Shown here: in pieces, positions 1-6,112 of the stretch
Layout of the letters: each line of letters begins with the position of its first letter
Position numbering within the stretch: position 1 is the stretch's first letter
Source of the DNA: Betaproteobacteria bacterium
GTDB taxonomy: Bacteria > Pseudomonadota > Gammaproteobacteria > Burkholderiales > Burkholderiaceae
Direction of reading: 5' to 3'
NCBI GenBank assembly: GCA_013205155.1
Contig: JABMMT010000282.1
Span: 1 to 7,199, forward strand
Length of the DNA stretch: 7,199 bases
The notes under the pieces: model-generated
Database searches by the model: none
Told to the model about the DNA's origin: nothing
Seen by the model: only the letters and a program-made list of their open reading frames with translations
Translations under genes and position numbers: made by a program

Positions 1-1
1 G

Positions 2-76
2 CATAGAGTGGTCCCTCCTATGCCTAAAACTGTAAAGTATGTGTCCGGTATAAAACGTAAACTATGTCTCGGGTAG
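2..76 (+). CDS. possible C-terminal tail of an upstream gene (partial)
   Basis: One frame is open from the window edge to a TAG at 74-76, giving 24 residues with a basic end (VSGIKRKLCLG). A strong terminator begins 8 bases after this stop, which is the layout expected at the end of a real gene. The other two forward frames close earlier (TAG at 4-6; TAA at 33-35). The piece is too short to assign to a family, and an open stretch of this length can occur by chance, so this is a weak call based mainly on the terminator position. Confidence 0.25.
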   Translation, partial: HRVVPPMPKTVKYVSGIKRKLCLG

Positions 77-82
77 CACAGT

Positions 83-107
83 AGCCTCGCTTCTGCGGGG
101 CTTTTTT
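83..107 (+). terminator. Rho-independent terminator
   Basis: Stem GCCTCGC (84-90) pairs with GCGGGGC (95-101) across a TTCT loop, with one G-T wobble and an extra A-T pair at 83/102. Six T follow at 102-107. It ends whatever lies upstream and insulates the toxin-antitoxin module. Confidence 0.85.
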
Positions 108-115
108 ATTGCCTG

Positions 116-200
116 AAATGACCATAAAAATAGCTCTTAAAGGCATGTTTTAGGGTCATTTATTGAGTGTGAGAGCAACCCTAAATCCACTAAAATAGTG
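116..200 (+). promoter_or_regulatory. leader of the toxin-antitoxin module with overlapping inverted repeats
   Basis: Three perfect inverted repeats lie between the terminator and the antitoxin ATG. AAATGACC (116-123) matches GGTCATTT (154-161). TTTAGGGT (149-156) matches ACCCTAAA (178-185). CACTA (188-192) matches TAGTG (196-200), two bases before the ATG. The first two share bases 154-156, so they cannot fold together as RNA hairpins. As DNA they could be operator half-sites for the antitoxin. Antitoxin autoregulation is common in such modules, but here it is inferred. No convincing -35/-10 pair was found. Confidence 0.45.
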
Positions 201-202
201 AG

Positions 203-367
203 ATGTCAGTTAAGCTTGCCAAACAACAAACGCTTCGCCAATACAACGTTTCCAACGCAGTTGCGTCCGCTCGCATTGAAGGCATTGTTCCAACCGGGCA
301 GCTAGAGCAAAACCTCGCTAACTATATTTCTGGCAAAAAAAACATTGCGCAATTTAGAAGAAACTAA
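203..367 (+). CDS. VbhA-like small antitoxin, C-terminus apparently frameshifted
   Basis: This 54-residue protein starts at ATG 203. Its core reads SNAVASARIEGIVPTG (residues 17-32), followed by NYISGK (40-45). SARIEG (22-27) fits the inhibitory pattern [S/T]xxxE[G/N] of Fic antitoxins, and its surroundings resemble Bartonella VbhA (about 62 residues) as I recall it. A run of eight A (335-342) follows the Gly-Lys codons. As read, the protein ends NIAQFRRN at TAA 365-367. With one A fewer, the frame continues TLRNLEETKQSYIKNSIK to a TGA at 396-398, giving 64 residues, the family-typical length, and an ATGA overlap with the toxin. The longer product is probably ancestral. The run may be a mutation, a sequencing error, or a site of slippage. 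It presumably neutralises the kinase encoded next, although the motif is known from Fic enzymes. Confidence 0.7.
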   Translation: MSVKLAKQQTLRQYNVSNAVASARIEGIVPTGQLEQNLANYISGKKNIAQFRRN

Positions 368-394
368 GCAAAGTTATATTAAGAACTCAATCAA

Positions 395-913
395 ATGACG
401 GCTAATTTAAATAAAAAAATTATCATTATTGCCGGACCTAATGGGGCCGGTAAGACTACCTTTGCTAAGAACTTCTTGCCGCAAGAGGCGCATACATTTC
501 GCTTCATCAATGCTGATCTCATAGCTGCTGGCTTAGCGCCATTTAATCCTGAATCTGTTTCATTCAAAGCAGCTCGCTTGATGCTTAGTGTGTTAGATGA
601 GCACACTAAGGCGGGTGAGAGTTTTGCCTTTGAAACCACTTTATCTGGCATACATTACCTGCAACGTATTCAAGAATGGGAAGATTTAGGTTATACGGTA
701 AAGCTCTGGTTTATTGCACTAAGCTCACCTGAATTAGCCATTTCTCGTGTTGCAGAGCGGGTAGCACAGGGAGGGCACAATATTCCTGAAGAAGTCATTC
801 GTAGACGCTACAAAGCGGGATTAGAAAACCTCTCGAAATATCAAAAAGCTGTAAAATCATGGGTACTACTTGATGGTGATTCAACAGAATTAGAGAAAAT
901 TGCTCAAGGCTAA
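395..913 (+). CDS. zeta-toxin family P-loop kinase
   Basis: A 172-residue protein with a clear Walker A motif GPNGAGKTT (14-22; Lys20, Thr21) after a hydrophobic beta strand. Next come FINADLIAAGL (37-47), with an Asp in the usual zeta position, and SFAFETTLSG (77-86), the conserved acidic substrate-site motif. The Arg-rich SRVAERVAQGGHNIPEEVIRRRY (118-139) fits the lid region. Characterised zeta/PezT toxins phosphorylate UDP-N-acetylglucosamine and so block cell-wall synthesis; whether this compact member uses that substrate is unknown. It begins 27 bases after the antitoxin stop as read, or overlaps it (ATGA) in the repaired frame, which indicates translational coupling. Its own ribosome site is weak (AAGA near 381). 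All visible key residues are present, so the toxin looks active. Confidence 0.88.
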   Translation: MTANLNKKIIIIAGPNGAGKTTFAKNFLPQEAHTFRFINADLIAAGLAPFNPESVSFKAARLMLSVLDEHTKAGESFAFETTLSGIHYLQRIQEWEDLGYTVKLWFIALSSPELAISRVAERVAQGGHNIPEEVIRRRYKAGLENLSKYQKAVKSWVLLDGDSTELEKIAQG

Positions 914-915
914 AT

Positions 916-1113
916 ATGATTATCCCAACTCCAGATATCCGCAATTCGCAAGATCCTGATATATCAGGGTCCTACTTCGCTATTCAACGCGCTAGACAAG
1001 CAGCAATTGACTTGGCAATCCAAACCAATACTGCAATCGTAACTACGATTGATGGCAAGATTGTTCGGATCACAGCTGCTGAGCTAATTAAACAGCGCCA
1101 ACTTATGGCCTAA
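916..1113 (+). CDS. small conserved-looking third gene of the toxin module, unknown function
   Basis: This 65-residue protein starts two bases after the toxin stop, with AAGG (906-909) at good spacing. It is soluble, without signal peptide or membrane segment. After a polar N-terminus it has a predicted helix (GSYFAIQRARQAAIDLAIQ, 18-36) and then a beta-hairpin-like stretch (TAIVTTIDGKIVRITAAEL, 39-57). The order suggests a small folded domain rather than a random reading frame. I do not recognise a named family. Its tight spacing makes it the third cistron of the operon, and it could assist the antitoxin or modulate the kinase. The stop lies 3 bases before the tRNA-derived repeat, so it is the last gene of that element. 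Confidence 0.72.
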   Translation: MIIPTPDIRNSQDPDISGSYFAIQRARQAAIDLAIQTNTAIVTTIDGKIVRITAAELIKQRQLMA

Positions 1114-1116
1114 ATA

Positions 1117-1153
1117 CCTTTGGTCGCGAGTTCGAATCTCGCCCGACCCACCA
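1117..1153 (+). pseudogene. tRNA 3' end fragment, tRNA-Lys type (direct repeat copy 1)
   Basis: A complete T-arm is visible: stem GCGAG (1126-1130), loop TTCGAAT (1131-1137), stem CTCGC (1138-1142). It is followed by a seven-base acceptor strand (1143-1149), a discriminator A, and CCA (1151-1153). The preceding TTGGTC matches the variable region of tRNA-Lys genes, and the CGACCCACCA end fits GGGTCG-starting tRNA-Lys. The 5' half is absent, because the upstream bases belong to a protein gene. This is not a working tRNA but the kind of duplicated 3' end left by integration at a tRNA gene. The amino-acid identity is from memory of consensus sequences. Confidence 0.8.
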
Positions 1154-1218
1154 GCTCATAGTAGATAAAAGAAAATGTAGTCCTTTTTTACTTAGCTAGA
1201 ATGGGACCCTGTAAATAA

Positions 1219-1962
1219 TTACTCCTTTGGAAATGATATCTTTTTCTTAGTCAACTTTAAGTAGAGCCTGAACAGTGGAATAAAGAGAATGTCAGATAAC
1301 CTACTCAACAACAGCTGCTGTTTGCTCATCCAAGCTATAGTCTGATAGTGAATTGCATAGGAGTTTTGGGTATTTTTACTTACTTTTAATATCCCATTCT
1401 CAAGATATGGGGCTAGTGGCTCAAATATATAGTGTGGCAAACACACTACCCCAGGCATTTTATAAAATTCATACTTTTCAATAATCCCCGAAAAGTACCT
1501 TGGTCCAGTTTGAGTTGCCTTGTATCGATTATTCTCATCGATTATTTTAGGCAATTGACGTACAAGCATATTCCATAAAGAATGGCCCTTGATGCCCCCC
1601 ATGATTGCATTATTAAATTCAATTGTTCTACTGAGAATAACCTCAGCATTATTTTGTAATTCATCAATCGACTTCAAGCACTCAATATCCATATCTACAT
1701 ACCAACCACCGGAATGCTTAAGCAAGACATAACGAAATGCATCAGCCCTGTAAATGGGCTCAGGCCATGAGAGAAAACTTTTAAGCAATGTAGGTTCATG
1801 AGTCTCGATGAATTGATTCATTTTAGATTCATCCCAAAGAGTAAATTTCCATTCAGGATGATATTTACTCCAGGATTCACGCCAAAAGTGATATTTAACA
1901 GGAATATTAGACTCTCCCTGCCACCAAATTTGGTGGATATGCTTAGGTATAGACTCAGACAT
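1219..1962 (-). CDS. GT32/OCH1-like glycosyltransferase (DXD sugar-binding family)
   Basis: This 247-residue protein begins IPKHIHQIWWQG (5-16), the usual opening of the Gly_transf_sug family. The segment IYRADAFRYVLLKHSGGWYVDMD (70-92) holds the conserved Arg-Ala-Asp, the Gly-Gly-Trp-Tyr and the metal/nucleotide-sugar-binding DMD (90-92). TGPRYFS (152-158) and HYQTIAWM (205-212) fit the later family blocks. The C-terminal tail (215-247) has a hydrophobic then basic stretch (ILFIPLFRLYLKLTKKK) that could lie on the inner membrane. Such enzymes add a sugar from a nucleotide donor to a growing glycan such as O-antigen or capsule; donor and acceptor cannot be read here. The start is fixed by an in-frame TAA three codons upstream. 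No Shine-Dalgarno sequence is visible. It is divergent from the SGNH gene. Confidence 0.87.
   Translation of the reverse strand: MSESIPKHIHQIWWQGESNIPVKYHFWRESWSKYHPEWKFTLWDESKMNQFIETHEPTLLKSFLSWPEPIYRADAFRYVLLKHSGGWYVDMDIECLKSIDELQNNAEVILSRTIEFNNAIMGGIKGHSLWNMLVRQLPKIIDENNRYKATQTGPRYFSGIIEKYEFYKMPGVVCLPHYIFEPLAPYLENGILKVSKNTQNSYAIHYQTIAWMSKQQLLLSRLSDILFIPLFRLYLKLTKKKISFPKE
1921..1936. repeat. perfect 16-base palindrome inside the glycosyltransferase start
   Basis: CCACCAAATTTGGTGG is a perfect palindrome lying in codons 9-14 of the glycosyltransferase, where it encodes part of HQIWW. Because the protein motif there is conserved in the family, codon choice alone may explain it. It could also serve as a regulator site near the divergent promoters or as an mRNA hairpin close to the start codon. 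Confidence 0.4.
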
Positions 1963-2082
1963 ATATATTTAGATATTAAATTTAAACGTTGAAGTTATAA
2001 TAAGAAAATTTTTAATTTTAGAGCCTATCTTTATTTTCACCTTATCACACTTACATTAAGTTAATAAATTCTTTTATAGTTT
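1963..2082. promoter_or_regulatory. divergent intergenic region between the glycosyltransferase and SGNH genes
   Basis: This very AT-rich 120-base gap must hold the promoters for both divergent genes. A perfect -10 hexamer TATAAT occurs at 1996-2001, oriented toward the SGNH gene, but it has no good -35 at the right distance. Neither flanking start codon has a Shine-Dalgarno sequence, so translation may rely on unstructured AT-rich leaders. No strong operator is visible. Confidence 0.35.
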
Positions 2083-3342
2083 ATGTCACTTGTCATTGAT
2101 CAGATCAAAAAATCCTGTCAGTCTGTTTTTTCCCAAAAAGAGCTCATCGATATCGCTAAGAGCCAACCGGAAAAATTTGAGGGCGTAATCAATTCATTTG
2201 GGTTGTTGAATAATATTCATCGCGCCAAACGTTGTATTCAAGCAGAACCCCGATATGGAAGTCGTCTGGTACCGGAAAAGGTATTCATCATTGATAACTT
2301 TGATTTCAATAATAATCCAAATGGTACTGCCAATAATCTGTACATAACTGATAAAAAAGGGCGTCTTAAAAACAACTTATATGAGCCAGATACCGACTTA
2401 AAAATTAGCACTAGAAAAAGTAAGAATCCAAATCTCAAGGTCATCGGCTTTTTTGGCGGCTCAACGATCATGGGGGATGGAGCGCAATTACCTGAATTTT
2501 CGATTCCTGCTCTTGTAGAAAAAATCCTTAACTCAGAATATGGTATTGATTGTGTTTGCGTCAATTATGGAGTCCTTGGATGGACCATACAAGATAGCTT
2601 TAACCTACTTACGGCCGAAGCCTTAAAAGAAAAACTGGATACAGTTATTTTCTATTCTGGCTGGAATTGTATACGTGACTTTATCATTACTGAATCGCTA
2701 AAAAAAACCAATCCATTTGATGATAAATTTCGAATTGTAGACGGTAGTTCAAATCGCCAAATCGGATTTAATCATTACCTATATCATCGATTCAGCCCAT
2801 TAAAAAATCTTAAACTTACTTTAACTACCTTTATAAATCTTCTAGCTTCATATGGCCTAAGGTGGATACCCATCCAGCCTTTGCAGGGATATCTCGCCCG
2901 CGCCATTCCAAAGTACTTTCCAGTGCAAGAAGATCTGACTGAGTACATTATTAAGTCTATTCAAAAAAATACAGTGACAGATTTATCTAATGAAGCAGTC
3001 AAGCACTACCGACATATCGATAAGATGGCAAAATTTTGTAGTCAAAATAATTCTAGCTCTTACTTATCGTATTTTCAGCCTCTACTTTATTTTGGAAAAA
3101 AGAAATTATCTCCTGAAGAAAAAGTAATTTTTGAGTTATTTAATCACCATTCAGAGTATTACCAAAAATTTTATTCCATAATTAAGGATCATCTTTCGGA
3201 GGATGAAATTGTTGATCTGACAGGTCTATTTGATAATCATTCGGAGCAACTCTATATTGATATGGGACATTTAAATAAAATGGGGAATTTTGTAGTTGCT
3301 GAAAAAATTGCTCGTGATCTATCTCAAATGTATAGGTCTTAA
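2083..3342 (+). CDS. SGNH/GDSL-family hydrolase, probably polysaccharide-related
   Basis: This 419-residue protein shows the four SGNH blocks in order. GFFGGSTIMG (122-131) carries nucleophile Ser127. VNYGVLGW (160-167) carries the oxyanion Gly, Gly163 or Gly166. YSGWN (191-195) carries Asn195. IDMGHLNKMG (392-401) carries Asp393 and His396 of the DxxH pair. All catalytic positions are present, so an active esterase or acyl-hydrolase is likely. The C-terminus after the DxxH block is the normal helix. The roughly 120 N-terminal residues and the long insert between blocks III and V (about 196-390) are not recognised. No signal peptide or membrane helix is seen, so it appears cytoplasmic. It is divergent from a glycosyltransferase, which suggests acyl editing of a surface glycan or its precursor. 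The start is fixed by a TAG at 2077-2079. Confidence 0.8.
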   Translation: MSLVIDQIKKSCQSVFSQKELIDIAKSQPEKFEGVINSFGLLNNIHRAKRCIQAEPRYGSRLVPEKVFIIDNFDFNNNPNGTANNLYITDKKGRLKNNLYEPDTDLKISTRKSKNPNLKVIGFFGGSTIMGDGAQLPEFSIPALVEKILNSEYGIDCVCVNYGVLGWTIQDSFNLLTAEALKEKLDTVIFYSGWNCIRDFIITESLKKTNPFDDKFRIVDGSSNRQIGFNHYLYHRFSPLKNLKLTLTTFINLLASYGLRWIPIQPLQGYLARAIPKYFPVQEDLTEYIIKSIQKNTVTDLSNEAVKHYRHIDKMAKFCSQNNSSSYLSYFQPLLYFGKKKLSPEEKVIFELFNHHSEYYQKFYSIIKDHLSEDEIVDLTGLFDNHSEQLYIDMGHLNKMGNFVVAEKIARDLSQMYRS

Positions 3343-3397
3343 ATAGATATTATTTTGGCTATATTAATGATATGCTTTAATCACATACAAGCCATTC

Positions 3398-3405
3398 GAG
3401 GAGGT
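3398..3405 (+). promoter_or_regulatory. strong Shine-Dalgarno that selects a GTG start
   Basis: GAGGAGGT is close to the full anti-16S complement. The GTG at 3410 is 5 bases after GGAGG, the ideal distance. The overlapping ATG at 3408 is too close and opens only a two-codon frame (ATG TGT TAA). It is one of the strongest ribosome sites in the window, while the neighbouring large genes have almost none. Confidence 0.7.
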
Positions 3406-3409
3406 ACAT

Positions 3410-3505
3410 GTGTTAATTAATCTTATTAGAAAAATATTCCCATTTTTAGCGCCCAAGAAGAAAAAGGATGCCCCAAAAAAAGATACCATTTATCCTCTTT
3501 GGTAA
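3410..3505 (+). CDS. 31-residue lysine-rich small protein, unknown function
   Basis: From GTG 3410 to TAA 3503-3505 the frame encodes 31 residues. It has three parts: a hydrophobic amphipathic N-terminus (LINLIRKIFPFLAP, 2-15), a lysine cluster (KKKKDAPKK, 16-24) and a C-terminus ending IYPLW. A short hydrophobic helix followed by a basic patch is the look of a small membrane-associated protein. The evidence is the near-perfect ribosome site and the sensible composition. It lies 67 bases after the SGNH stop on the same strand, so it may be cotranscribed or have its own promoter. I do not recognise a family. It converges on the cytochrome operon. Confidence 0.55.
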   Translation: MLINLIRKIFPFLAPKKKKDAPKKDTIYPLW

Positions 3506-3594
3506 GGTTTTTTAGGCTTATCAAACCTCTCCATGTGTGTATCTTTCTAGTGCTGTATTGGTAGCAATATAACTCCACAAAATACGCATCTTAA
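3506..3594. other. convergent gap between small peptide and cytochrome operon
   Basis: This 89-base space separates two convergent transcripts. The only structure seen is AGGTTT (3505-3510) against AAACCT (3523-3528), a six-pair hairpin. It has no T-run on the exit side in either direction, so it is at best a poor bidirectional terminator. Confidence 0.3.
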
Positions 3595-4356
3595 TCAGTT
3601 AAGCGTGCTCAAATAAATAGAAACAGCCTCTGCATCAGCATCGGACAGATTTTTCACCATATTCTGCATTAATATGCCGCGAGGACGAGCAAAGGTAATC
3701 GTTTTAGGAGCCCAGGTATTGCCACCGACTTGCATAAACCGTTTTTGATCAGGATGCTGCCAAACATTGAGTTGCTGAATTAGGTAATAAGCCTGCTGCC
3801 CAGCAATTCTCGGAAAGGTAGCTATACCCTCCCCCTTGGGGCCATGGCAAGAATTGCATTGAATAACACCTTGCTCCGGAATACCTTTTTCAAAGATTTC
3901 TTTGCCGCGGGCCAATTTAGGATCATCTGAATTTACCTTGCTTGCTTTAACAGGCGCCTGCCTAGAAAAATAATTCGCTAATTCTTGTATCTGCTTATCC
4001 GTTAATGGACCAGCCATACCCCACATGTACTGCACTCCATATTTATTACTCCTGGTTTGATCACGATAATCCTGTAACTGATTTACGATGTACTCCCTTT
4101 GTTGTCCCGCCAGATTAGGGACCATGGGTGATTGGGATTGCCCATTGACGCCATGACAAGCTGCGCACACTTGTACTGCGAGAACATTACCCGCAACCTC
4201 ATAATCGCCTAGCGTTCTACTTCTTGTCGGATTTTCTAAGGTAGTCACAGGTGGAATGTTATTGAAATAGGTACACCCTGCGAGGATAGATACGGATAGA
4301 AGTAGGGTGAAGGAAATGACCCCAGATCTATTGATGGTGTTAGCAAAAGTGGTCAT
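3595..4356 (-). CDS. diheme c4-type cytochrome c, lipoprotein
   Basis: Numbered from the ATG at 4356, this is a 253-residue protein with two cytochrome c domains. The N-terminus has a hydrophobic signal ending ILAGC (lipobox Cys28), so it is a lipoprotein facing the periplasm or outer membrane. Heme site one is CAACH (64-68), with Met111 as likely axial ligand before the PLTDKQIQELANYF helix. Heme site two is CNSCH (167-171), with Met230 as likely ligand before NLSDADAEAVSIYL. PNLAGQ and PRIAGQQAYY are typical of c4/c553 proteins. The order and size match c4 cytochromes, which shuttle electrons in the periplasm. The ATG overlaps the upstream stop (TAATG), with GGGTGG as a weak ribosome site. 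A longer version from the ATG at 4383 would overlap the upstream gene by 28 bases and is less likely. Its partner is the cytochrome-porin. Confidence 0.88.
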   Translation of the reverse strand: MTTFANTINRSGVISFTLLLSVSILAGCTYFNNIPPVTTLENPTRSRTLGDYEVAGNVLAVQVCAACHGVNGQSQSPMVPNLAGQQREYIVNQLQDYRDQTRSNKYGVQYMWGMAGPLTDKQIQELANYFSRQAPVKASKVNSDDPKLARGKEIFEKGIPEQGVIQCNSCHGPKGEGIATFPRIAGQQAYYLIQQLNVWQHPDQKRFMQVGGNTWAPKTITFARPRGILMQNMVKNLSDADAEAVSIYLSTLN

Positions 4357-5789
4357 TACATTGCCACCCATAAATAGAGCCAACTTGCATTATTTGCACT
4401 GGCATTGGTTCCTAAGCCATTGTAATTAATTGTTCCACCGTTATATTTAGTGAAAGCAAAGTACTGATAAGTAAGTCGTATATTTTGTAAAGGCTGATAC
4501 CAAATCGATGGAATCCATGCTGTAGAGTTAGGGTTTAAATTAGCGCCATTGACTGCATTGGTGCCGTAATATGCATCGGCAGTTCCTGTAATGCTCTGAA
4601 ATCCTACTGCAGCTCCATAAGTTGCGTTATAGACATAACTGACCTTGGACATAAACGAATTTGTTTTATTGTTTGTATTACTATATAAAATTCCAGTTGG
4701 ATCAGAAATATTTTCCTTGGTATAACGAAATTGCGCAGTCACCGTATGCGGATCTACTAAGTATTGATATTGGCCATCAACTGCTCTATCTTGATACTGC
4801 ACTGTACCCGAGCCTAAGGCTGGTGAGTTGATGGCTCCGCAGCTAGGAACAGATCCTTTGTATGAACCGCTATTGGCAATCGTCGTACAGCTTGCATACT
4901 GATTAATATTCGCCCCCAAGACACCCACCATCCAGTTATGACCAGCATGTTCATCGCTTTGATAGGCAAACCGGAAATAGGGATTAAACCCCTGTAAATA
5001 CGATGGTGCACTATTAGGATTGCTATTTGAAGCGGGATAAGTCATCCAAGAGAGTGCCCCTGCGCCACCAGATTGATAGAGATTGACTTCACCATAGAAA
5101 TTTCGGTTCACATAGCCATAAATACCATATCCTGGGTTATGAACTGAATAGGCAGATAGCCTCGAGTTAAATGGCAATCCATAAGTGGAGTAATTTCTAG
5201 TGGATCCCATATAGGGATACATCCACATTGGAGAGGAGTTCCAAACATCGGTAGCGCCTGCATAGTTATTGAGCGATGCGCCCCAAATAAAATCTTTTAT
5301 AGTATCGGTACTATCGCCAACATAGCGATCTGCATAACGCCAGTCTTGTATGTCTGCTGCAAACTGATTTTGATTGGGAATACTCCCGTTACCACTTACT
5401 TGCTCATTAAAAGCGTAATACCACTGGCTAAAAGCACCGAAGTTATCTGTGATCTTCCCTCCCACATTCAGAAAAAGATAATTGGATTCCAGCTTCCCAC
5501 TCTGTTGTACTTGCCCCGTGCCATTATTTCCATTAGAGCTCGTAGCAGCTCCAGCAACATACTGCACGGATACAGGAATATCGGTACGCTTTCCAAGCGT
5601 GTAAGCAGTTAACTTAAAATAACGTCCGTAAGGTGTTAACTCTGGATACTGCCCCCCAGCATGACAAGAAACGCAATTTTGACCTGTCTGACGAGCAAAT
5701 AGCGGCAATGCTTGTGCATAATTCAAGCTAATGCAATAAAGCAGGGCTCCTAGTAGGAGTGCAGTAAACGCTCTAAATTCTTTCATCAT
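4356..5789 (-). CDS. monoheme cytochrome fused to outer-membrane beta-barrel (Cyc2-like)
   Basis: Numbered from ATG 5789 (ATG 5786 is equally possible), the protein has 477 residues. A Sec signal peptide ends near YAQA (24-27). Next is one heme site, QNCVSCH (37-43), then PELTPYGRYFKLTAYTLG. The remaining roughly 410 residues are rich in Tyr, Asn, Gly and Ser, with many short alternating strands (for example YLFLNVGG, YGYVNRNFYGEVNLY, TVTAQFRYTK, IRLTYQYFAF) and no cytoplasmic-type domain. This is a porin-like barrel with a heme plug. Single-heme-plus-barrel is the architecture of Cyc2 outer-membrane cytochromes (about 485 residues in Acidithiobacillus), which oxidise Fe(II) outside the cell. 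Homology to Cyc2 itself is not shown, and the family could serve another donor or acceptor. It is the first gene of a two-gene operon with a diheme cytochrome. A GTG at 5837 would add 16 residues before the signal and is unlikely. Confidence 0.75.
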   Translation of the reverse strand: MMKEFRAFTALLLGALLYCISLNYAQALPLFARQTGQNCVSCHAGGQYPELTPYGRYFKLTAYTLGKRTDIPVSVQYVAGAATSSNGNNGTGQVQQSGKLESNYLFLNVGGKITDNFGAFSQWYYAFNEQVSGNGSIPNQNQFAADIQDWRYADRYVGDSTDTIKDFIWGASLNNYAGATDVWNSSPMWMYPYMGSTRNYSTYGLPFNSRLSAYSVHNPGYGIYGYVNRNFYGEVNLYQSGGAGALSWMTYPASNSNPNSAPSYLQGFNPYFRFAYQSDEHAGHNWMVGVLGANINQYASCTTIANSGSYKGSVPSCGAINSPALGSGTVQYQDRAVDGQYQYLVDPHTVTAQFRYTKENISDPTGILYSNTNNKTNSFMSKVSYVYNATYGAAVGFQSITGTADAYYGTNAVNGANLNPNSTAWIPSIWYQPLQNIRLTYQYFAFTKYNGGTINYNGLGTNASANNASWLYLWVAM

Positions 5790-6112
5790 TCTTAATCTAA
5801 CATTCAGTACATTAAAAAGTATGGAGATCACGTTCACATTTTGTTAGTAATCATAGATTAAAAGTCTAATATAACATTTTGGTTTAGAAGAGACTCTAGT
5901 GGGCAATTATATTGCGTTTCGCTGTTACTAGTATGTAAAAGGGGACAGTAAATATGTACACATAAGGCAGGTCAGGACTTAAGCCAAACCCTATGTGTAA
6001 ACTAGGCTTAATAGCTGTAAAAACTTGTCTTTGTAAAGTGTTCCGTTTTTACGCTATTTTATGAGATGGCTGTGATGATTAAGTTTAGCGTTGACATAAC
6101 AACTGCAACTAT
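5790..6112. promoter_or_regulatory. non-coding region upstream of the cytochrome operon with nested inverted repeats
   Basis: No convincing gene is present on either strand. The minus-strand promoter of the cytochrome operon must lie near 5790-5900; TATATT-like stretches occur but no clear -35/-10 pair. Further out are three inverted repeats. TACACATAAGG (5957-5967) matches CCCTATGTGTA (5989-5999) with one mismatch. TTAAGCC (5979-5985) matches GGCTTAA (6005-6011). GTAAAAAC (6017-6024) matches GTTTTTAC (6045-6052), extended by AGC/GCT (6013-6015/6053-6055) with one bulged base. The first two interleave and exclude each other. They may be regulator sites, a small RNA, or debris next to the integration point. 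Confidence 0.4.

Noticed and set aside
1798..1992. Plus-strand open frame of 64 codons
   Set aside because: It lies opposite the start of the glycosyltransferase, which has clear family motifs; it is a shadow frame.
2051..2080. TTACAT and TATAGT with 18-base spacing as promoter of the SGNH gene
   Set aside because: Transcription would begin near 2087, after the ATG at 2083, and no other good start exists upstream.
5346..5612. Plus-strand open frame of 88 codons
   Set aside because: It is antisense to the heme-barrel gene, with no domain features or ribosome site.
5936..5960. AAAAGGGGACAG-type stretch resembling ends of some transposon remnants
   Set aside because: There is no matching opposite end, no target duplication and no transposase remnant nearby.
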